Shown here: in pieces, positions 9,543 through 19,967 of the stretch
Numbering within the stretch: the first letter of the stretch is position 1
Layout: each line of letters begins with the position of its first letter
Origin: Candidatus Babelota bacterium
GTDB lineage: Bacteria > Babelota > Babeliae > Babelales > Vermiphilaceae
Assembly: GCA_003963225.1 (NCBI GenBank)
Contig: RXKB01000016.1
Span: 99,291 to 163,290 of the forward strand
Length of the DNA: 64,000 bases
Reading direction: 5' to 3'
Position numbers and translations under genes: made by a program
The notes under the pieces: generated by a model
Seen by the model: only the letters and a program-made list of their open reading frames with translations
The model's database searches: none
What the model was told of the DNA's origin: nothing

Positions 9543-11612
9543 ATGAGTTTTTCGTTAGATAAGTATCGTAATATTGGTATAGCTGCTCATATAGATGCTG
9601 GAAAAACAACCGTTACTGAACGCATTTTATTTTATACTGGTGTAACCCATAAAATAGGTGAAGTTCATGAAGGTGCAGCCACAATGGACTGGATGGAGCA
9701 AGAGCGCGAGCGCGGTATTACCATTACGTCTGCAGCAACGACCTGTCAGTGGAATGGGCATCAAATAAATATTATAGATACGCCTGGGCACGTAGATTTT
9801 ACCATAGAAGTTGAGCGTTCGTTGCGGGTGCTGGATGGTGTGGTAGCTGTTTTTTCGGCTGTAGATGGTGTGCAGCCACAATCTGAAACCGTCTGGAAAC
9901 AAGCAACTCGCTACAAGGTTCCTCGTATAGTTTTTGCTAATAAAATGGATAGGACTGGTGGAAGTTTTTTCCATGTTATTAATGATATTAATAAAAAACT
10001 TTATGGAAATGCTGTTGCTATGCAGCTTCCAGTGGGTGAAGCAGAAAAGTTTTATGGTATTATTGATTTGCTAACCGAAAAAATGGCGACTTTTGATGAA
10101 AATGATGGTGGTGTAAGTATCACTTGGTCAGAAATTCCTGCTGAGTATAAAACACAAGCTGCAGAATTCAGAGAAAAAATAATCGCAGCTGCTTCTGATT
10201 TTGACGATGCTGTTGCAGAGGCTTATTTGGAAGGCAAAGAAGTTTCTATAGATAGTATTAAACGGGCTTTGCGCAAGGGTGTATTAATTCAAAAAGTTAC
10301 CCCAGCTTTTTGTGGTACAGCATTTAAAAATAAAGGCATCCAATTACTGTTAGATGCTGTTATTGATTATCTTCCATCTCCTTTGGATGTGCCACCTGTT
10401 CAGGGTTACTTAGGGTCTACAACAGAAACAATAGCTATATCTGCCGACCCGAATGGTCAATTTTATGCTTTAGCATTTAAAATAATGACTGATCCTTATG
10501 TGGGTGTTTTAAATTTTATTCGTGTATATTCCGGTCAATTAGAGGCTGGTTCTTACGTGTATAATATTAGAAATGGTAACAAAGAAAGGGTCGGTCGACT
10601 TTTGAAAATGCATGCAAATAAACGAGAAGAAATAGGCTTGGTACGTGCGGGGGATATTGCAGCGGTAGTCGGGGTTAAAGATACCATTACAGGTGATACT
10701 TTAAGCTCAGAAAAAGATGCGGCTTTGTTAGAATCTATTGTTATCCCTGCCCCTGTTATTTCTGCTTCTGTTGAGCCTAAAAATAAAGGTGATCATGATA
10801 AAATGTCTTTGGCGTTAAGAAAATTAATGCAAGAGGACCCTTCTTTTCAGTTTTCATATGATGATGAAACAGGGCAGACGGTTATTAAAGGCATGGGAGA
10901 GCTTCATTTAGAAATTATTGTTGACCGCATGAAGCGAGAGCATAAGGTTGATGTTGTCCAAGGCAAGCCTGAGGTAGCATACCGTGAAACAATCAAAAAT
11001 AAAGCGAATGCCGAAGGAAAGTTTATAAAGCAGTCTGGTGGTCGTGGTCAGTATGGACATGTTTGGATTACTCTTGAGCCATTGGAACGAGGTGCTGGAT
11101 TTAAGTTTATTAACGGTATTGTTGGCGGTGTTGTACCTCGTGAATTTATTCCGGGTATAGAAAAAGGTATTAAAGAGTCTTTAACAGCGGGTATTTTGGG
11201 TGGCTATCCAGTTGTGGATTGTCAAGTGACTCTTTATGACGGTTCGTATCATGACGTGGACTCCTCAGAAATTGCTTTTAAAATTGCAGCGTCGATGGCG
11301 TTTAAAAGCGCTATGAATAGTGCTACCCCAATTCTTTTGGAGCCTATTATGAAGGTGGTAGTTGATACGCCAGAAGAAAATATGGGCGATGTAATGGGTG
11401 ATTTAAATTCTCGTAGAGGTAAAATTCTTGGTATGGATGGCAATTTTGGAAAACAAGAGATTGTTGCTGAGGTTCCGCTGGGCAATATGTTTGGTTATTC
11501 TACTGATTTACGTTCTATGACTAAAGGTAGGGCAAGCTATTCAATGGAATTTTCACATTACGGTGAAGCTCCAAAAAGTGTTCTAGATACTATAGCAAAA
11601 CAAAGTCGATAA
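9543..11612 (+). CDS. fusA: Elongation factor G
   Basis: The 689-residue length is normal for EF-G. GTPase motifs are intact: [15 protein letters not shown] (P-loop), DTPGHVDFT and NKMD. The [12 protein letters not shown] switch I region and domains III-V ([28 protein letters not shown]) follow. EF-G drives ribosomal translocation. It sits in standard str order between rpsG and tuf. No second fusA copy is in the window. Confidence 0.98.
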   Translation: MSFSLDKYRNIGIAAHIDAGKTTVTERILFYTGVTHKIGEVHEGAATMDWMEQERERGITITSAATTCQWNGHQINIIDTPGHVDFTIEVERSLRVLDGVVAVFSAVDGVQPQSETVWKQATRYKVPRIVFANKMDRTGGSFFHVINDINKKLYGNAVAMQLPVGEAEKFYGIIDLLTEKMATFDENDGGVSITWSEIPAEYKTQAAEFREKIIAAASDFDDAVAEAYLEGKEVSIDSIKRALRKGVLIQKVTPAFCGTAFKNKGIQLLLDAVIDYLPSPLDVPPVQGYLGSTTETIAISADPNGQFYALAFKIMTDPYVGVLNFIRVYSGQLEAGSYVYNIRNGNKERVGRLLKMHANKREEIGLVRAGDIAAVVGVKDTITGDTLSSEKDAALLESIVIPAPVISASVEPKNKGDHDKMSLALRKLMQEDPSFQFSYDDETGQTVIKGMGELHLEIIVDRMKREHKVDVVQGKPEVAYRETIKNKANAEGKFIKQSGGRGQYGHVWITLEPLERGAGFKFINGIVGGVVPREFIPGIEKGIKESLTAGILGGYPVVDCQVTLYDGSYHDVDSSEIAFKIAASMAFKSAMNSATPILLEPIMKVVVDTPEENMGDVMGDLNSRRGKILGMDGNFGKQEIVAEVPLGNMFGYSTDLRSMTKGRASYSMEFSHYGEAPKSVLDTIAKQSR

Positions 11613-11640
11613 GGTATAACCATTGTAGGAGTATAAAGCG

Positions 11641-12831
11641 ATGGCAAAAGAAATTTTTCAACGTACAAAGCCGCATGTTAATATTGGTACTATTGGTCAC
11701 GTTGATCATGGTAAAACAACATTAACAGCTGCTATTACTACATATTTAGCTAAAAAAGGTTGGGCTAAGGCTCGTAAGTATGACGAGATTGACGCTGCTC
11801 CAGAAGAAAAAGCGCGAGGCATTACTATTTCAACGGCGCATGTCGAATATGAAACCGATAAGCGTCATTATGCGCATGTTGATTGTCCTGGTCATGCTGA
11901 CTATGTAAAAAACATGATTACTGGTGCGGCTCAAATGGACGGTGCAATTCTTGTGGTTTCTGCGGTGGATGGTGCGATGCCTCAAACTCGTGAACATATT
12001 CTATTGGCACGTCAAGTAGGTGTCCCAGCTTTAGTCGTTTTCTTGAATAAAGTTGATATGGTTGATGATTCAGACATGGTTGATATGGTTGAAGATGAAG
12101 TGCGAGAATTGTTAACCAAATATGATTTTCCAGGCGATAAAATACCTTTTGTCAGAGGCTCTGCATTAAAAGCTCTTGAAGGTGATCAAGGTGAGCTTGG
12201 TGAGCCTGCAATACAGCGTTTAATGGATGCAATCGATGCTTATATTCCTGAGCCAGTTCGTCAGATTGATAAGCCATTTTTAATGCCAATTGAAGCTGTT
12301 TTTTCTATTTCAGGGCGTGGTACTGTGGTAACAGGGCGAATCGAAACGGGTATTGTTTCTGTAAATGATGAAGTTTCAATTATTGGTCTTGGGGAGACTA
12401 AAAAAACCATAGTTACTGGTGTTGAAATGTTTAGAAAAGAGCTTAAAGAAGGTCGCGCTGGAGAAAATGTTGGCGTGCTGTTGCGTGGTACTAAAAAAGA
12501 AGAAGTTGAGCGAGGCCAAGTGCTTGCAAAAACTGGTTCTATTACCCCACATAAAAAATTTACAGCTAAATGTTACATTTTAAGCAAAGATGAAGGTGGT
12601 CGCCATAGTCCATTCTTTACTGGATACAGGCCGCAATTTTATTTCCGTACCACCGATGTCACAGGTATTGTTGCTTTGCCTACAGGTCGTGAAATGGTGA
12701 TGCCAGGGGATACTGTTGAGTTGTCAGTTGAGCTTATTTCTACTATTGCAATGGATAAGGACTTGCGCTTTGCAATTCGTGAAGGTGGTCGAACTGTCGG
12801 CTCTGGCGTAGTAACGGAAATTGTTGAATAA
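11641..12831 (+). CDS. tuf: Elongation factor Tu
   Basis: 396 residues, full length. [26 protein letters not shown] and NKVDMV are the G1, G3 and G4 motifs. [15 protein letters not shown] is the switch I/effector loop. EF-Tu delivers aminoacyl-tRNA to the ribosome. It is followed only 16 bases later by rpsJ, joining the str and S10 segments. An AGGAG sequence precedes the ATG. Confidence 0.98.
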   Translation: MAKEIFQRTKPHVNIGTIGHVDHGKTTLTAAITTYLAKKGWAKARKYDEIDAAPEEKARGITISTAHVEYETDKRHYAHVDCPGHADYVKNMITGAAQMDGAILVVSAVDGAMPQTREHILLARQVGVPALVVFLNKVDMVDDSDMVDMVEDEVRELLTKYDFPGDKIPFVRGSALKALEGDQGELGEPAIQRLMDAIDAYIPEPVRQIDKPFLMPIEAVFSISGRGTVVTGRIETGIVSVNDEVSIIGLGETKKTIVTGVEMFRKELKEGRAGENVGVLLRGTKKEEVERGQVLAKTGSITPHKKFTAKCYILSKDEGGRHSPFFTGYRPQFYFRTTDVTGIVALPTGREMVMPGDTVELSVELISTIAMDKDLRFAIREGGRTVGSGVVTEIVE

Positions 12832-12847
12832 TTATTATGGATGATCA

Positions 12848-13153
12848 ATGAAGAAACAGCGTATTAGATTAAAACTTAAATCGTATGATCATCGTTTGTT
12901 GGATAAAGCTGTAAAGCAAATTGCATTAACTGCAATAAGAACTGGTGCCCAATTAATGGGTCCAGTTCCTTTGCCCAATGAACAAAGATGTTTTACGGTG
13001 TTGCGTTCGCCTCATGTAAATAAAAAAGCACGAGAACAGTTTGAGCTAACAACGCATAAACGAGTTATGGATATAGTTTCTCCTTCAGAAAAAACTATGG
13101 ATGCTCTTATGAAATTAAATATATCATCAGGGGTCGAGGTTGAAATTAAGTAG
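12848..13153 (+). CDS. rpsJ: 30S ribosomal protein uS10
   Basis: 101 residues, normal length, with [40 protein letters not shown] and the C-terminal SSGVEVEIK strand. uS10 sits in the 30S head and in many bacteria also partners NusB in antitermination. It opens the S10 segment, 16 bases after tuf. Confidence 0.98.
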   Translation: MKKQRIRLKLKSYDHRLLDKAVKQIALTAIRTGAQLMGPVPLPNEQRCFTVLRSPHVNKKAREQFELTTHKRVMDIVSPSEKTMDALMKLNISSGVEVEIK

Positions 13154-13185
13154 GTGCCTTTAATAAATCTGATGAAAGAAGAAAT

Positions 13186-13812
13186 ATGATTAATGGTGTA
13201 TGGGGAATTAAAGTTGGGATGACCCAACTGTTTGTTGATGGAGTAGTAAAGCCAGTTACTGCTATTGATGTGGGGCATTGGGTTATTACTGATATCAAGA
13301 ACAAAGACCGCAATGGATATAATGCTATGCAGGTAGGGTGTTTACGTAAGCGTTATCGATCAGTTGATTTTAATCTTGCATGGTTAAAACATACGAAAAA
13401 GTTTTTTTTGTATACAAGAGAAATTCGCTGTTCGGCAGAGGAGTTGCAAAATGTAAAGATTGGCAACTCTGTTTCGTTACTTGAGCGTTTTGCTGTAGGC
13501 AACAAAGTTGATGTGATGGGTGTGTCAAAAGGGGTTGGGTTTGCTGGGGTATATAAGCGGCATGGTTTTGGCGGTGCTGCAAAAACTCATGGCTCAATGA
13601 TGGGACGACGACCGGGTTCTATTGGCTTCACTCGTAGTTCTGGTGAAATTATGCGTGGTCAAATGATGGCAGGGCATGCTGGGTGCGACCGTGTTTCTAT
13701 AAAAAATTTGGAAGTAGCAACGGTTATAACAGAAGACAATATTGTAATGGTTAAGGGATCTGTGCCCGGTAAGTCTGGGTCACTGGTTTTTGTAAAAAAA
13801 CATCGACTCTGA
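13186..13812 (+). CDS. rplC: 50S ribosomal protein uL3
   Basis: 208 residues. GIKVGMTQLF at the start, SKGVGFAGVYKRHGFGG and GSIGFTRSSGEIMRGQMMAGH are diagnostic of uL3, whose extended loop reaches the peptidyl-transferase centre. Standard place between rpsJ and rplD. AAGAAGAA precedes the ATG. Confidence 0.97.
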   Translation: MINGVWGIKVGMTQLFVDGVVKPVTAIDVGHWVITDIKNKDRNGYNAMQVGCLRKRYRSVDFNLAWLKHTKKFFLYTREIRCSAEELQNVKIGNSVSLLERFAVGNKVDVMGVSKGVGFAGVYKRHGFGGAAKTHGSMMGRRPGSIGFTRSSGEIMRGQMMAGHAGCDRVSIKNLEVATVITEDNIVMVKGSVPGKSGSLVFVKKHRL

Positions 13813-13827
13813 TTGCAGGTGGATATT

Positions 13828-14484
13828 ATGATTAAAAAAACTGAAAACACAGAAACGCAAATAGCTTCGTATATTCAAAAAATGACTTTTGAAAAATTAG
13901 GGCTAGTAAAAAAAGAAAAAAAAATATCCTTTATTGGATTTGCAGTTTCTATAAGAGCTTTGTTGACTAGTTGGCGGCAAGGAACGGTAAGTTGTAAAGG
14001 CAGAGCTGAGGTAGCTCGTTCAGGTAAAAAACCTTGGAAGCAAAAAGGTACAGGTCGAGCTCGTGCTGGTACGGCGCGTTCTCCTTTGTGGCGTGGCGGG
14101 GGTGTGATTCATGGTCCGCAGCCGCGTGTTCGTAAAACTAGAGTAAATCAAAAAGTTCGCTTAAATAGTTTTGCTGTTTTATTGGACCGTTATATAAAAC
14201 AAGGAGCTGTGTATGCGGCTGACTGGGTTATTGAAGAAAGTGTGCCAAAGACAAAGAGCGCTTTTAGTGTGTTGAATGGTGCGCAATTAGCAAACCAGAA
14301 AAATGTTGTCTTGTTTTTAAAAGCCGAAGACCGTATACATTATGCTTCATTTGCAAATATTCCCAATATACATTTAATGTTTTTTGATCAACCAAATGTA
14401 TATGATTTGGCAAAGGCTTCCCATTGGTTGTTTTTGCAAAAAGATTTAGAACAATTCAAAAAAATGGTGACGCGATGGGTTTAA
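13828..14484 (+). CDS. rplD: 50S ribosomal protein uL4
   Basis: 218 residues from ATG 13828, which has AGGTGG eight bases upstream; upstream TTG and GTG codons lack such support. WRQGTVSCKGRAEVARSGKKPWKQKGTGRARAGTARSPLWRGGG spans the exit-tunnel loop (here quoted as landmarks WRQGT, RSGKKPWKQKGTGRARAG and SPLWRGGG). The 3' end overlaps the rplW start by 10 bases, a common arrangement for coupled translation. Confidence 0.96.
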   Translation: MIKKTENTETQIASYIQKMTFEKLGLVKKEKKISFIGFAVSIRALLTSWRQGTVSCKGRAEVARSGKKPWKQKGTGRARAGTARSPLWRGGGVIHGPQPRVRKTRVNQKVRLNSFAVLLDRYIKQGAVYAADWVIEESVPKTKSAFSVLNGAQLANQKNVVLFLKAEDRIHYASFANIPNIHLMFFDQPNVYDLAKASHWLFLQKDLEQFKKMVTRWV

Positions 14485-14798
14485 ACATATTTAATGTAAT
14501 TAAAGGGCCAGTGGTTTCTGATAAAGCATACAAAGCGAATATAAAAAATAAAATTGTTTTGCATGTAGACACAAAAGCTAATTCGGTTCAAATAAAAGAA
14601 GCTGTGGAAAAATTTTTTAATGTTAAAGTTGCCAAAGTAAATACGCTTATTACTAAAGGTAAAAGACGCAGAATTGGTCGTTCTTATATTGAAGGAACTT
14701 ACACAAAGCGAGCTTATGTAACATTAAAAGAAGGTTATAAAATAAACCTTTTTGAGCAGGTTGAGTCTAATAATGTACAACAAGCAGAGCGTAATTAA
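14475..14798 (+). CDS. rplW: 50S ribosomal protein uL23
   Basis: 107 residues from the ATG at 14475, which lies inside the end of rplD. IKGPVVSDKAY, VQIKEAVEKFFNVKVAKVNT and the basic KGKRRRIGR loop identify uL23, which frames the exit tunnel and contacts SRP and trigger factor. A longer frame starting at 14424 would read through rplD and is not credible. Confidence 0.96.
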   Translation: MGLNIFNVIKGPVVSDKAYKANIKNKIVLHVDTKANSVQIKEAVEKFFNVKVAKVNTLITKGKRRRIGRSYIEGTYTKRAYVTLKEGYKINLFEQVESNNVQQAERN

Positions 14799-14806
14799 GG
14801 GTCGTT

Positions 14807-15631
14807 ATGGCTATTAACAGAAGAAAGCCGCGTAGTGCAGCTTTAAGATTTCAGTCTTTTTTGAGTACCGATGATATTACAAAAAAAACACCTGAAAAAT
14901 CTTTGACTAAAGGTATTAAAAGATGTGGCGGAAGAAATGCATACGGTCGAATTACGGTAAGGCACCGTGGTGGCGGTGCTGCTCGTAAATATAGAGAAAT
15001 AGATTTTTTACGCGCAGAAAGAGATGTCGTTGGACGTATTGCTGCAATAGAATATGATCCAAACCGAAATGTAAGAATAGGCTTAGTTTTTTATATAAAT
15101 GGTGCAAAAAAATATATTTTAATGCCTCAAGGGCTTGGTGTTGGAGATACAATTATATCAGGTGATGCGGCAGAAGCGCGGGTGGGCAATGCTACTAGGT
15201 TACGCAATATCCCTGCAGGCTTTACCGTTCATAATGTAGAAATTAGACCGGGAGCGGGAGGGACATTTGCTCGCAGCGCGGGAACTTCTGTGCAGATTGT
15301 AAGTAAAACAGATACTCATGCCACTTTGCGGATGCCGTCTGGTGAAATGCGTATGGTTCCAGTAGATTCGTGGGCGACAGTAGGTGTTTTGGGTAATGCT
15401 GATTACAAAAATATTTCTTGGGGTAAAGCTGGACGTTCACGTTATCGTGGTTTTAGGCCAAGTGTGCGTGGTATGGCTATGAATCCGGTAGACCATCCTC
15501 ATGGTGGTGGAGAGGGTAGATCTAAGTCTGGTTCTCATCCTCGTTCTCCTTGGGGTAAGGGTTGTAAGGGTACACGTACAAGAAAAGCAAGACGCAATAA
15601 TAATTTAATAATTAGTAGACGACGTAAATAA
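14807..15631 (+). CDS. rplB: 50S ribosomal protein uL2
   Basis: 274 residues, normal length. [16 protein letters not shown], the [14 protein letters not shown] region, and [18 protein letters not shown] with the conserved histidine near the peptidyl-transferase centre identify uL2. The C-terminus is strongly basic. It lies eight bases after rplW. Confidence 0.98.
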   Translation: MAINRRKPRSAALRFQSFLSTDDITKKTPEKSLTKGIKRCGGRNAYGRITVRHRGGGAARKYREIDFLRAERDVVGRIAAIEYDPNRNVRIGLVFYINGAKKYILMPQGLGVGDTIISGDAAEARVGNATRLRNIPAGFTVHNVEIRPGAGGTFARSAGTSVQIVSKTDTHATLRMPSGEMRMVPVDSWATVGVLGNADYKNISWGKAGRSRYRGFRPSVRGMAMNPVDHPHGGGEGRSKSGSHPRSPWGKGCKGTRTRKARRNNNLIISRRRK

Positions 15632-15663
15632 TAATAGTCGTGATAACGGTTAGTGAGGAATAT

Positions 15664-15951
15664 ATGGCAAGATCTACGTACAAGGGTCCGTATGTTGATA
15701 CGCATTTGCAAGAAAAAGTTAATAAAATAAAGCAGAGTGCAAAGCGTGAAGCAATTAAAACGTGGTCTCGTAGAAGTATGGTAATTCCTGAGTTTGTTGG
15801 GCTTACATTTGCTGTTCATAATGGTAAAAAGTTTGTTTCTGTATTTATCACGGAAAACATGGTTGGTCATTATCTGGGTGAGTTTGTTCCTACTAGGACA
15901 TTCAAATGGCATAGTGGACAACGGCAAGCTGCGGGTGGATCGGGTAAGTAG
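15664..15951 (+). CDS. rpsS: 30S ribosomal protein uS19
   Basis: 95 residues from ATG 15664, preceded by [37 protein letters not shown] and [13 protein letters not shown] are uS19 hallmarks. An upstream start at 15640 would add eight non-conserved residues. An unusually wide gap of 152 bases follows before rplV. Confidence 0.97.
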   Translation: MARSTYKGPYVDTHLQEKVNKIKQSAKREAIKTWSRRSMVIPEFVGLTFAVHNGKKFVSVFITENMVGHYLGEFVPTRTFKWHSGQRQAAGGSGK

Positions 15952-16103
15952 TTTACTCTTAAATTGTATAACGTAATTTTTTCCTAAAAAGCAACTAATA
16001 TTAAGTTAAGATAAGCTTTTTATTTTTTAAAATCAGTTTACACTAAAAATAGTAAGTTAAAATGTACAATAATGCTTTAAAAGTACAGACTTTAAGGAAT
16101 GAT

Positions 16104-16448
16104 ATGCACTTTTCTGCTAAGGCTTTATATATTAAATTTTCTCCATTTAAATTACGTCCTATTGTAGATGTAATACGTGGAAAAAATGCGCAGGAAGCAA
16201 TAAATTGGCTTGCAATGTATCGCATGCGACGTGCTGTGCCAATTAAAAAGTTGCTTGATTCTGTTGTCGCAAATGCTCGTTCTTTAAAAAATGTTGCCCC
16301 AAGTGATTTAATAATTAAAGATATTAGAATAGATCATGGTCCGACATATAAATATTTTAAACCTGGCGCGCAAGGCCGTGCTAATATACAAAAAAAGCGA
16401 TCAAGTCACATGAAAATTGAATTGATATCTATACAAAAAGGGGTTTAA
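16104..16448 (+). CDS. rplV: 50S ribosomal protein uL22
   Basis: 114 residues from the ATG at 16104, where AAGGA lies at proper distance and the protein begins MHFSAKALYIKFSPFKLR, aligning with known uL22 N-termini. The frame can be extended to 16062, but those 14 residues are not family-like. VANARSLKN and the C-terminal loop GRANIQKKRSSHMKIEL complete the family pattern. Confidence 0.94.
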   Translation: MHFSAKALYIKFSPFKLRPIVDVIRGKNAQEAINWLAMYRMRRAVPIKKLLDSVVANARSLKNVAPSDLIIKDIRIDHGPTYKYFKPGAQGRANIQKKRSSHMKIELISIQKGV

Positions 16449-16449
16449 G

Positions 16450-17112
16450 GTGGGTCAGAAGGTACATCCAGTAGGATTTAGGGTTGGCATATATAGAGAC
16501 TGGGATAGTCGATGGTTTGTTAAGCCCTCTCAATATGGTAAATCGGTTGTTGAAGATGTAAAAATAAGACAATATTTGGAGAAAAAATTAAAAAGTGCCG
16601 ATATTGCTCGTATTGAAATAGAAAAAGCTGGTAGCAATATAAGAATTAATTTGCATTCAGGGCGCCCTGGTGCGGTAATCGGTAAACGTGGTCAAGGGAT
16701 AGATGAGCTGCGTAAAGATGTTGCTGCCTTTTTAGGTCACGGAAAAGTAATTGAGCTTTCTGTGCAAGAAGTTAAGAAGACTGAATTAAATGCCACTTTG
16801 GTTGCTAAAAGTATAGCAGATCAATTAGCCTCTAGGGGTAGTTATAAAAGAGCTATGAAAAGTGCTGCGTTGGCCACTATGCGTGCAGGGGCAAAGGGTA
16901 TTAAAATTTGTTGTTCTGGCAGGTTAAATGGTGCTGAAATTGCGCGTTCTGAATATACACGTGTAGGGTCTGTGCCTTTGCATACTATCAAAGCTGACGT
17001 TGATTATGCTTTAAAAGAAGCAAAAACGACATATGGCATTATTGGTGTAAAAGTATGGATTTGCCGGGGAGAATACGAAATAGTACATACTGTATCTACA
17101 AGTGAGAAATAA
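16450..17112 (+). CDS. rpsC: 30S ribosomal protein uS3
   Basis: 220 residues from a GTG start one base after the rplV stop, so coupling is likely. GQKVHPVGFRVGIYRDWDS starts the protein. The KH domain motif PGAVIGKRGQGIDELRKD follows, then the C-terminal GAEIARSEYTRVGSVPLHT. uS3 lines the mRNA entry channel. Confidence 0.97.
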   Translation: MGQKVHPVGFRVGIYRDWDSRWFVKPSQYGKSVVEDVKIRQYLEKKLKSADIARIEIEKAGSNIRINLHSGRPGAVIGKRGQGIDELRKDVAAFLGHGKVIELSVQEVKKTELNATLVAKSIADQLASRGSYKRAMKSAALATMRAGAKGIKICCSGRLNGAEIARSEYTRVGSVPLHTIKADVDYALKEAKTTYGIIGVKVWICRGEYEIVHTVSTSEK

Positions 17113-17114
17113 TC

Positions 17115-17537
17115 ATGTTGATGCCAAAAAAGGTAAAATATAGAAAAGTACAAAAAGGTAGATTAAAAGGCCTTTCTAAAGGTGCACGAGAAATTTTTTT
17201 TGGTGAATATGGGCTAGAAGCTGTTGAGCCGTCTAGAATGACCGCTCAACAAATTGAAGCTATCCGCGTTGCGTTATCTAGGGGATTAAAAAAAATTGGA
17301 CAATTTTTTTTGAGAGTCTTTCCAGATAAACCCGTTAGCAAAAAGCCAGCAGAAACTCGTATGGGTAAAGGTAAAGGTGGCGTTGATCATTGGGTGGCTG
17401 TCGTAAAGCGCGGGCGTGTGATTTGTGAAATCGCTGGCGTAGATGAAGATACTGCTAAGAAAATATTACAATCAGCTGCTTATAAATTGCCTATGAAAAC
17501 TAAGTTTGTAAAAAAAACTGTTATTGCAGCCGTGTAG
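17115..17537 (+). CDS. rplP: 50S ribosomal protein uL16
   Basis: 140 residues, standard length. MLMPKKVKYRKVQKGRLKG, FFLRVFPDKPVSKKPAETRM and GKGKGGVDHWVAVVKRGRV are classic uL16 segments near the A-site tRNA. It starts two bases after rpsC. Confidence 0.97.
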   Translation: MLMPKKVKYRKVQKGRLKGLSKGAREIFFGEYGLEAVEPSRMTAQQIEAIRVALSRGLKKIGQFFLRVFPDKPVSKKPAETRMGKGKGGVDHWVAVVKRGRVICEIAGVDEDTAKKILQSAAYKLPMKTKFVKKTVIAAV

Positions 17538-17546
17538 AGAAATAAT

Positions 17547-17753
17547 ATGAAAAATATAAAAATGAAACAAGAATTACGTGGTCTTACTATTGATCAGCTG
17601 TATGAGCAAGAGCAGTACATTGCCAAAGAATTGTTATCTTTAAAATTACAGGTGCGGACAACTCATATTAAAGATTACTCTCGTTTTGCTAAATTTCGTA
17701 AAATAATTGCTTGTATAAAAACAATTGTTCGGGAAAAACAGTTGGCGAGATAA
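17547..17753 (+). CDS. rpmC: 50S ribosomal protein uL29
   Basis: 68 residues. A helical hairpin protein with LRGLTIDQLYEQEQYIAKEL and IACIKTIVREKQ, as expected for uL29 next to the tunnel exit. Standard order between rplP and rpsQ. Confidence 0.93.
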   Translation: MKNIKMKQELRGLTIDQLYEQEQYIAKELLSLKLQVRTTHIKDYSRFAKFRKIIACIKTIVREKQLAR

Positions 17754-17782
17754 AATAACATTGTGTTAGAGAGGAATATTCA

Positions 17783-18058
17783 ATGACGGATACAAACCAA
17801 AATCCTGTAAAACGTTTTTTGATTGGAGAAGTGGTTTCTGATAGAATGAATAAAACTATTGTTGTTAAAACAGTACGGACTATTCAAGATGCTAAGTTTC
17901 GCAAGATTTTAAGAAAAATAAAAAAATATTTTGTGCATGATGAACAACAAGTTGCAAAATCAGGTGATTTGGTTGAGATTTATGAAGGTAGGCCAAAATC
18001 TAAATTAAAATACATGTATTTATCTAAAGTTGTTAGACAAAATCTGTCTAATGTGTGA
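17783..18058 (+). CDS. rpsQ: 30S ribosomal protein uS17
   Basis: 91 residues. The OB-fold pattern is clear: [25 protein letters not shown] and [25 protein letters not shown] precedes the start. It is followed 26 bases later by the rplN start. Confidence 0.96.
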   Translation: MTDTNQNPVKRFLIGEVVSDRMNKTIVVKTVRTIQDAKFRKILRKIKKYFVHDEQQVAKSGDLVEIYEGRPKSKLKYMYLSKVVRQNLSNV

Positions 18059-18084
18059 TAATAATATCGTTCGAGAGAATTGTT

Positions 18085-18450
18085 ATGATTCAAAAAGAAA
18101 CAAGGGTAAAAGCAACAGATAATTCTGGTGCAAAAGATTTGCAGTGTATACATATTGTAGGTAGCACGAGAAAGCGATACGCAGGTCTTGGAGATGAAAT
18201 TATTTGTGCGGTTAAAAGCGCCATTCCGGGTGCTTTGGTTAAAAAAGGTGATGTGGTAAGAGCTGTGATCGTCAGAGCGAGAAAAGAATATTCTCGTGAT
18301 GATGGTACGTATGTTCGATTCGGTGATAATGCTGCTGTAATAATTAAAAACGATTTAGAAATGGTAGGGACAAGAATTTTTGGTCCAGTTGCACGAGAGT
18401 TACGTGCAAGGTTTCCTAAAATTTTAGGTCTTGCGCCAGAGAGCGTTTAG
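18085..18450 (+). CDS. rplN: 50S ribosomal protein uL14
   Basis: 121 residues from the ATG at 18085. [19 protein letters not shown] is the canonical N-terminus, and [21 protein letters not shown] and FGPVARELR follow. A longer frame beginning inside rpsQ at 18055 is rejected because the extension is not conserved. AGAGAA precedes the chosen start. Confidence 0.97.
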   Translation: MIQKETRVKATDNSGAKDLQCIHIVGSTRKRYAGLGDEIICAVKSAIPGALVKKGDVVRAVIVRARKEYSRDDGTYVRFGDNAAVIIKNDLEMVGTRIFGPVARELRARFPKILGLAPESV

Positions 18451-18459
18451 GGAATAACG

Positions 18460-18774
18460 ATGATAAGTCGTATTAAAAAGAGTGATACTGTAAAAATTTT
18501 ATCAGGTAAAGATAAAGGTAAAAAAGGATTGGTTTTGGCTGTTTTTCCAGAAAAAAATCAATTGCTTGTTCAAGGTGTTGCAATTGCTACAAGACATATA
18601 AAAGCTCGTAAGCAAGGACAAAAGGCAGAGATAAAAAAAAGCGAGTCTTTGATATCTCTTGCTAAGGCTATGCTTGTGTGTTCAGCTTGTCACGCTCCTT
18701 CCCGTGTAAACACAAAGACACTGGAAGATGGTGGTCGTGCTCGTATGTGTAATCGTTGTAAATTGGTGACATAG
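18460..18774 (+). CDS. rplX: 50S ribosomal protein uL24
   Basis: 104 residues. A KOW motif is visible in IKKSDTVKILSGKDKGKKG. The C-terminal half contains two Cys-x-x-Cys pairs (CSAC and CNRC), a zinc ribbon found in many bacterial L24 proteins. L24 is an assembly initiator of the large subunit. Confidence 0.95.
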   Translation: MISRIKKSDTVKILSGKDKGKKGLVLAVFPEKNQLLVQGVAIATRHIKARKQGQKAEIKKSESLISLAKAMLVCSACHAPSRVNTKTLEDGGRARMCNRCKLVT

Positions 18775-18796
18775 TTAATTGTAAGGAAATGTTGCA

Positions 18797-19357
18797 ATGC
18801 AAAAAGCACGACTTGAAAAATTATTTATAGAAAAAATTCATCCTGATCTTAAACAACTGTTAGCTTTGACTAATTCTATGAAAGTCCCTTTTTTAAAAAA
18901 AATTGTGTTAAACATAGGGGTAAAAGAAGCTATAAGTGATAGTAAAGTCTTGAATCAAGCAGAAGAAATGCTTATGGCTATTTCTGGCCAAAAGCCTTCT
19001 CGCAGGCTTGCGCGTAAATCTATAGCAAGTTTTAAATTAAGAGAAGGAATGGCTATCGGGGTTATGGTTTCATTGCGTAGAAAAAAAATGTATGAATTCT
19101 TGGATAGGCTTATTAACTTGGCATTGCCTCGAATAAGAGATTTTCAAGGGGTGAACCGTGCTTTTGATGGTATGGGAAATTATAATTTGGGAATCAAAGA
19201 GGCATCTGTTTTCCCTGAGATAGATCTTGGGGTTGGACAAAAGGTCTTAGGTTTGAATATAACTATTCATACTTCTGCTGGTAACGATGCTGATGGATTT
19301 AAACTATTAGAGTTGTTTGGAATGCCGTTTAAAAAATTAAGTAAGGCGATAAAATAA
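18797..19357 (+). CDS. rplE: 50S ribosomal protein uL5
   Basis: 186 residues, normal length. [36 protein letters not shown] and FGMPFKKL match uL5, which binds 5S rRNA. The final base of its stop codon overlaps the first base of the next ATG, so rplE and the S14 gene are translationally coupled. Confidence 0.96.
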   Translation: MQKARLEKLFIEKIHPDLKQLLALTNSMKVPFLKKIVLNIGVKEAISDSKVLNQAEEMLMAISGQKPSRRLARKSIASFKLREGMAIGVMVSLRRKKMYEFLDRLINLALPRIRDFQGVNRAFDGMGNYNLGIKEASVFPEIDLGVGQKVLGLNITIHTSAGNDADGFKLLELFGMPFKKLSKAIK

Positions 19358-19542
19358 TGGCAACAAAAGCGCTTATTGAAAAAGCCAAACGCGCTCCTAA
19401 ATTTTCGGTGCGTAAAAGAAATCGTTGTGGTTTATGTGGAAGGCCACGTGCTTACATGCGTATGTTTGATCTTTGCAGGATTTGTTTTAGAAAACATGCT
19501 TTGTTGGGTGCGTTGCCAGGTGTTAAAAAAACGAGTTGGTAA
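19357..19542 (+). CDS. rpsZ: 30S ribosomal protein uS14, zinc-binding (type Z)
   Basis: 61 residues, the size of the short zinc form. [12 protein letters not shown] and [10 protein letters not shown] supply the four cysteines. uS14 completes the 30S head. The long, zinc-free type is absent from the window. Confidence 0.96.
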   Translation: MATKALIEKAKRAPKFSVRKRNRCGLCGRPRAYMRMFDLCRICFRKHALLGALPGVKKTSW

Positions 19543-19559
19543 ATATTTAAGGAAGTCTT

Positions 19560-19955
19560 ATGTCGATTGATTGTATCGGTAATTTTTTAACTATTATTCG
19601 TAACGCCACTCGTGTTTCTAAAACTTTTGTGTTAGTTCCGCATTCAAGCATGCGTTACGCAATAGCTCTGCTACTTAAGCAAGAAGGCTTTGTGAAAGAC
19701 GTTAGTGTTGAAGAGCTTGGTAATAATAAAAAAAATATAAAAGTAGCACTTAAATATGTTGGTGGTGAATCGGTAATTCATGAAATTAAACGAGTGAGTA
19801 CTCCAGGTTGCAGGATGTATTCTTCGATTGCAAATGTTAAACCTGTAATAGGTGGTATTGGGATATCAATTTTAACAACAAGTCGTGGTGTATTGACTCA
19901 CAAGCAAGCAAAAAAGTTAAATGTCGGCGGTGAAGTTCTTTGTACGGTATGGTAA
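19560..19955 (+). CDS. rpsH: 30S ribosomal protein uS8
   Basis: 131 residues. FLTIIRNATRVSK near the start and the C-terminal GIGISILTTSRGVLTHKQAK with GEVLCTVW are uS8 hallmarks. uS8 binds the central domain of 16S rRNA and often its own spc mRNA; I did not identify such a regulatory site here. Confidence 0.97.
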   Translation: MSIDCIGNFLTIIRNATRVSKTFVLVPHSSMRYAIALLLKQEGFVKDVSVEELGNNKKNIKVALKYVGGESVIHEIKRVSTPGCRMYSSIANVKPVIGGIGISILTTSRGVLTHKQAKKLNVGGEVLCTVW

Positions 19956-19967
19956 AAGGGTAAAAAA

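Noticed and set aside
14952..15927. Minus-strand frames antisense to rplB and rpsS
   Set aside because: They are shadows of conserved ribosomal protein genes.
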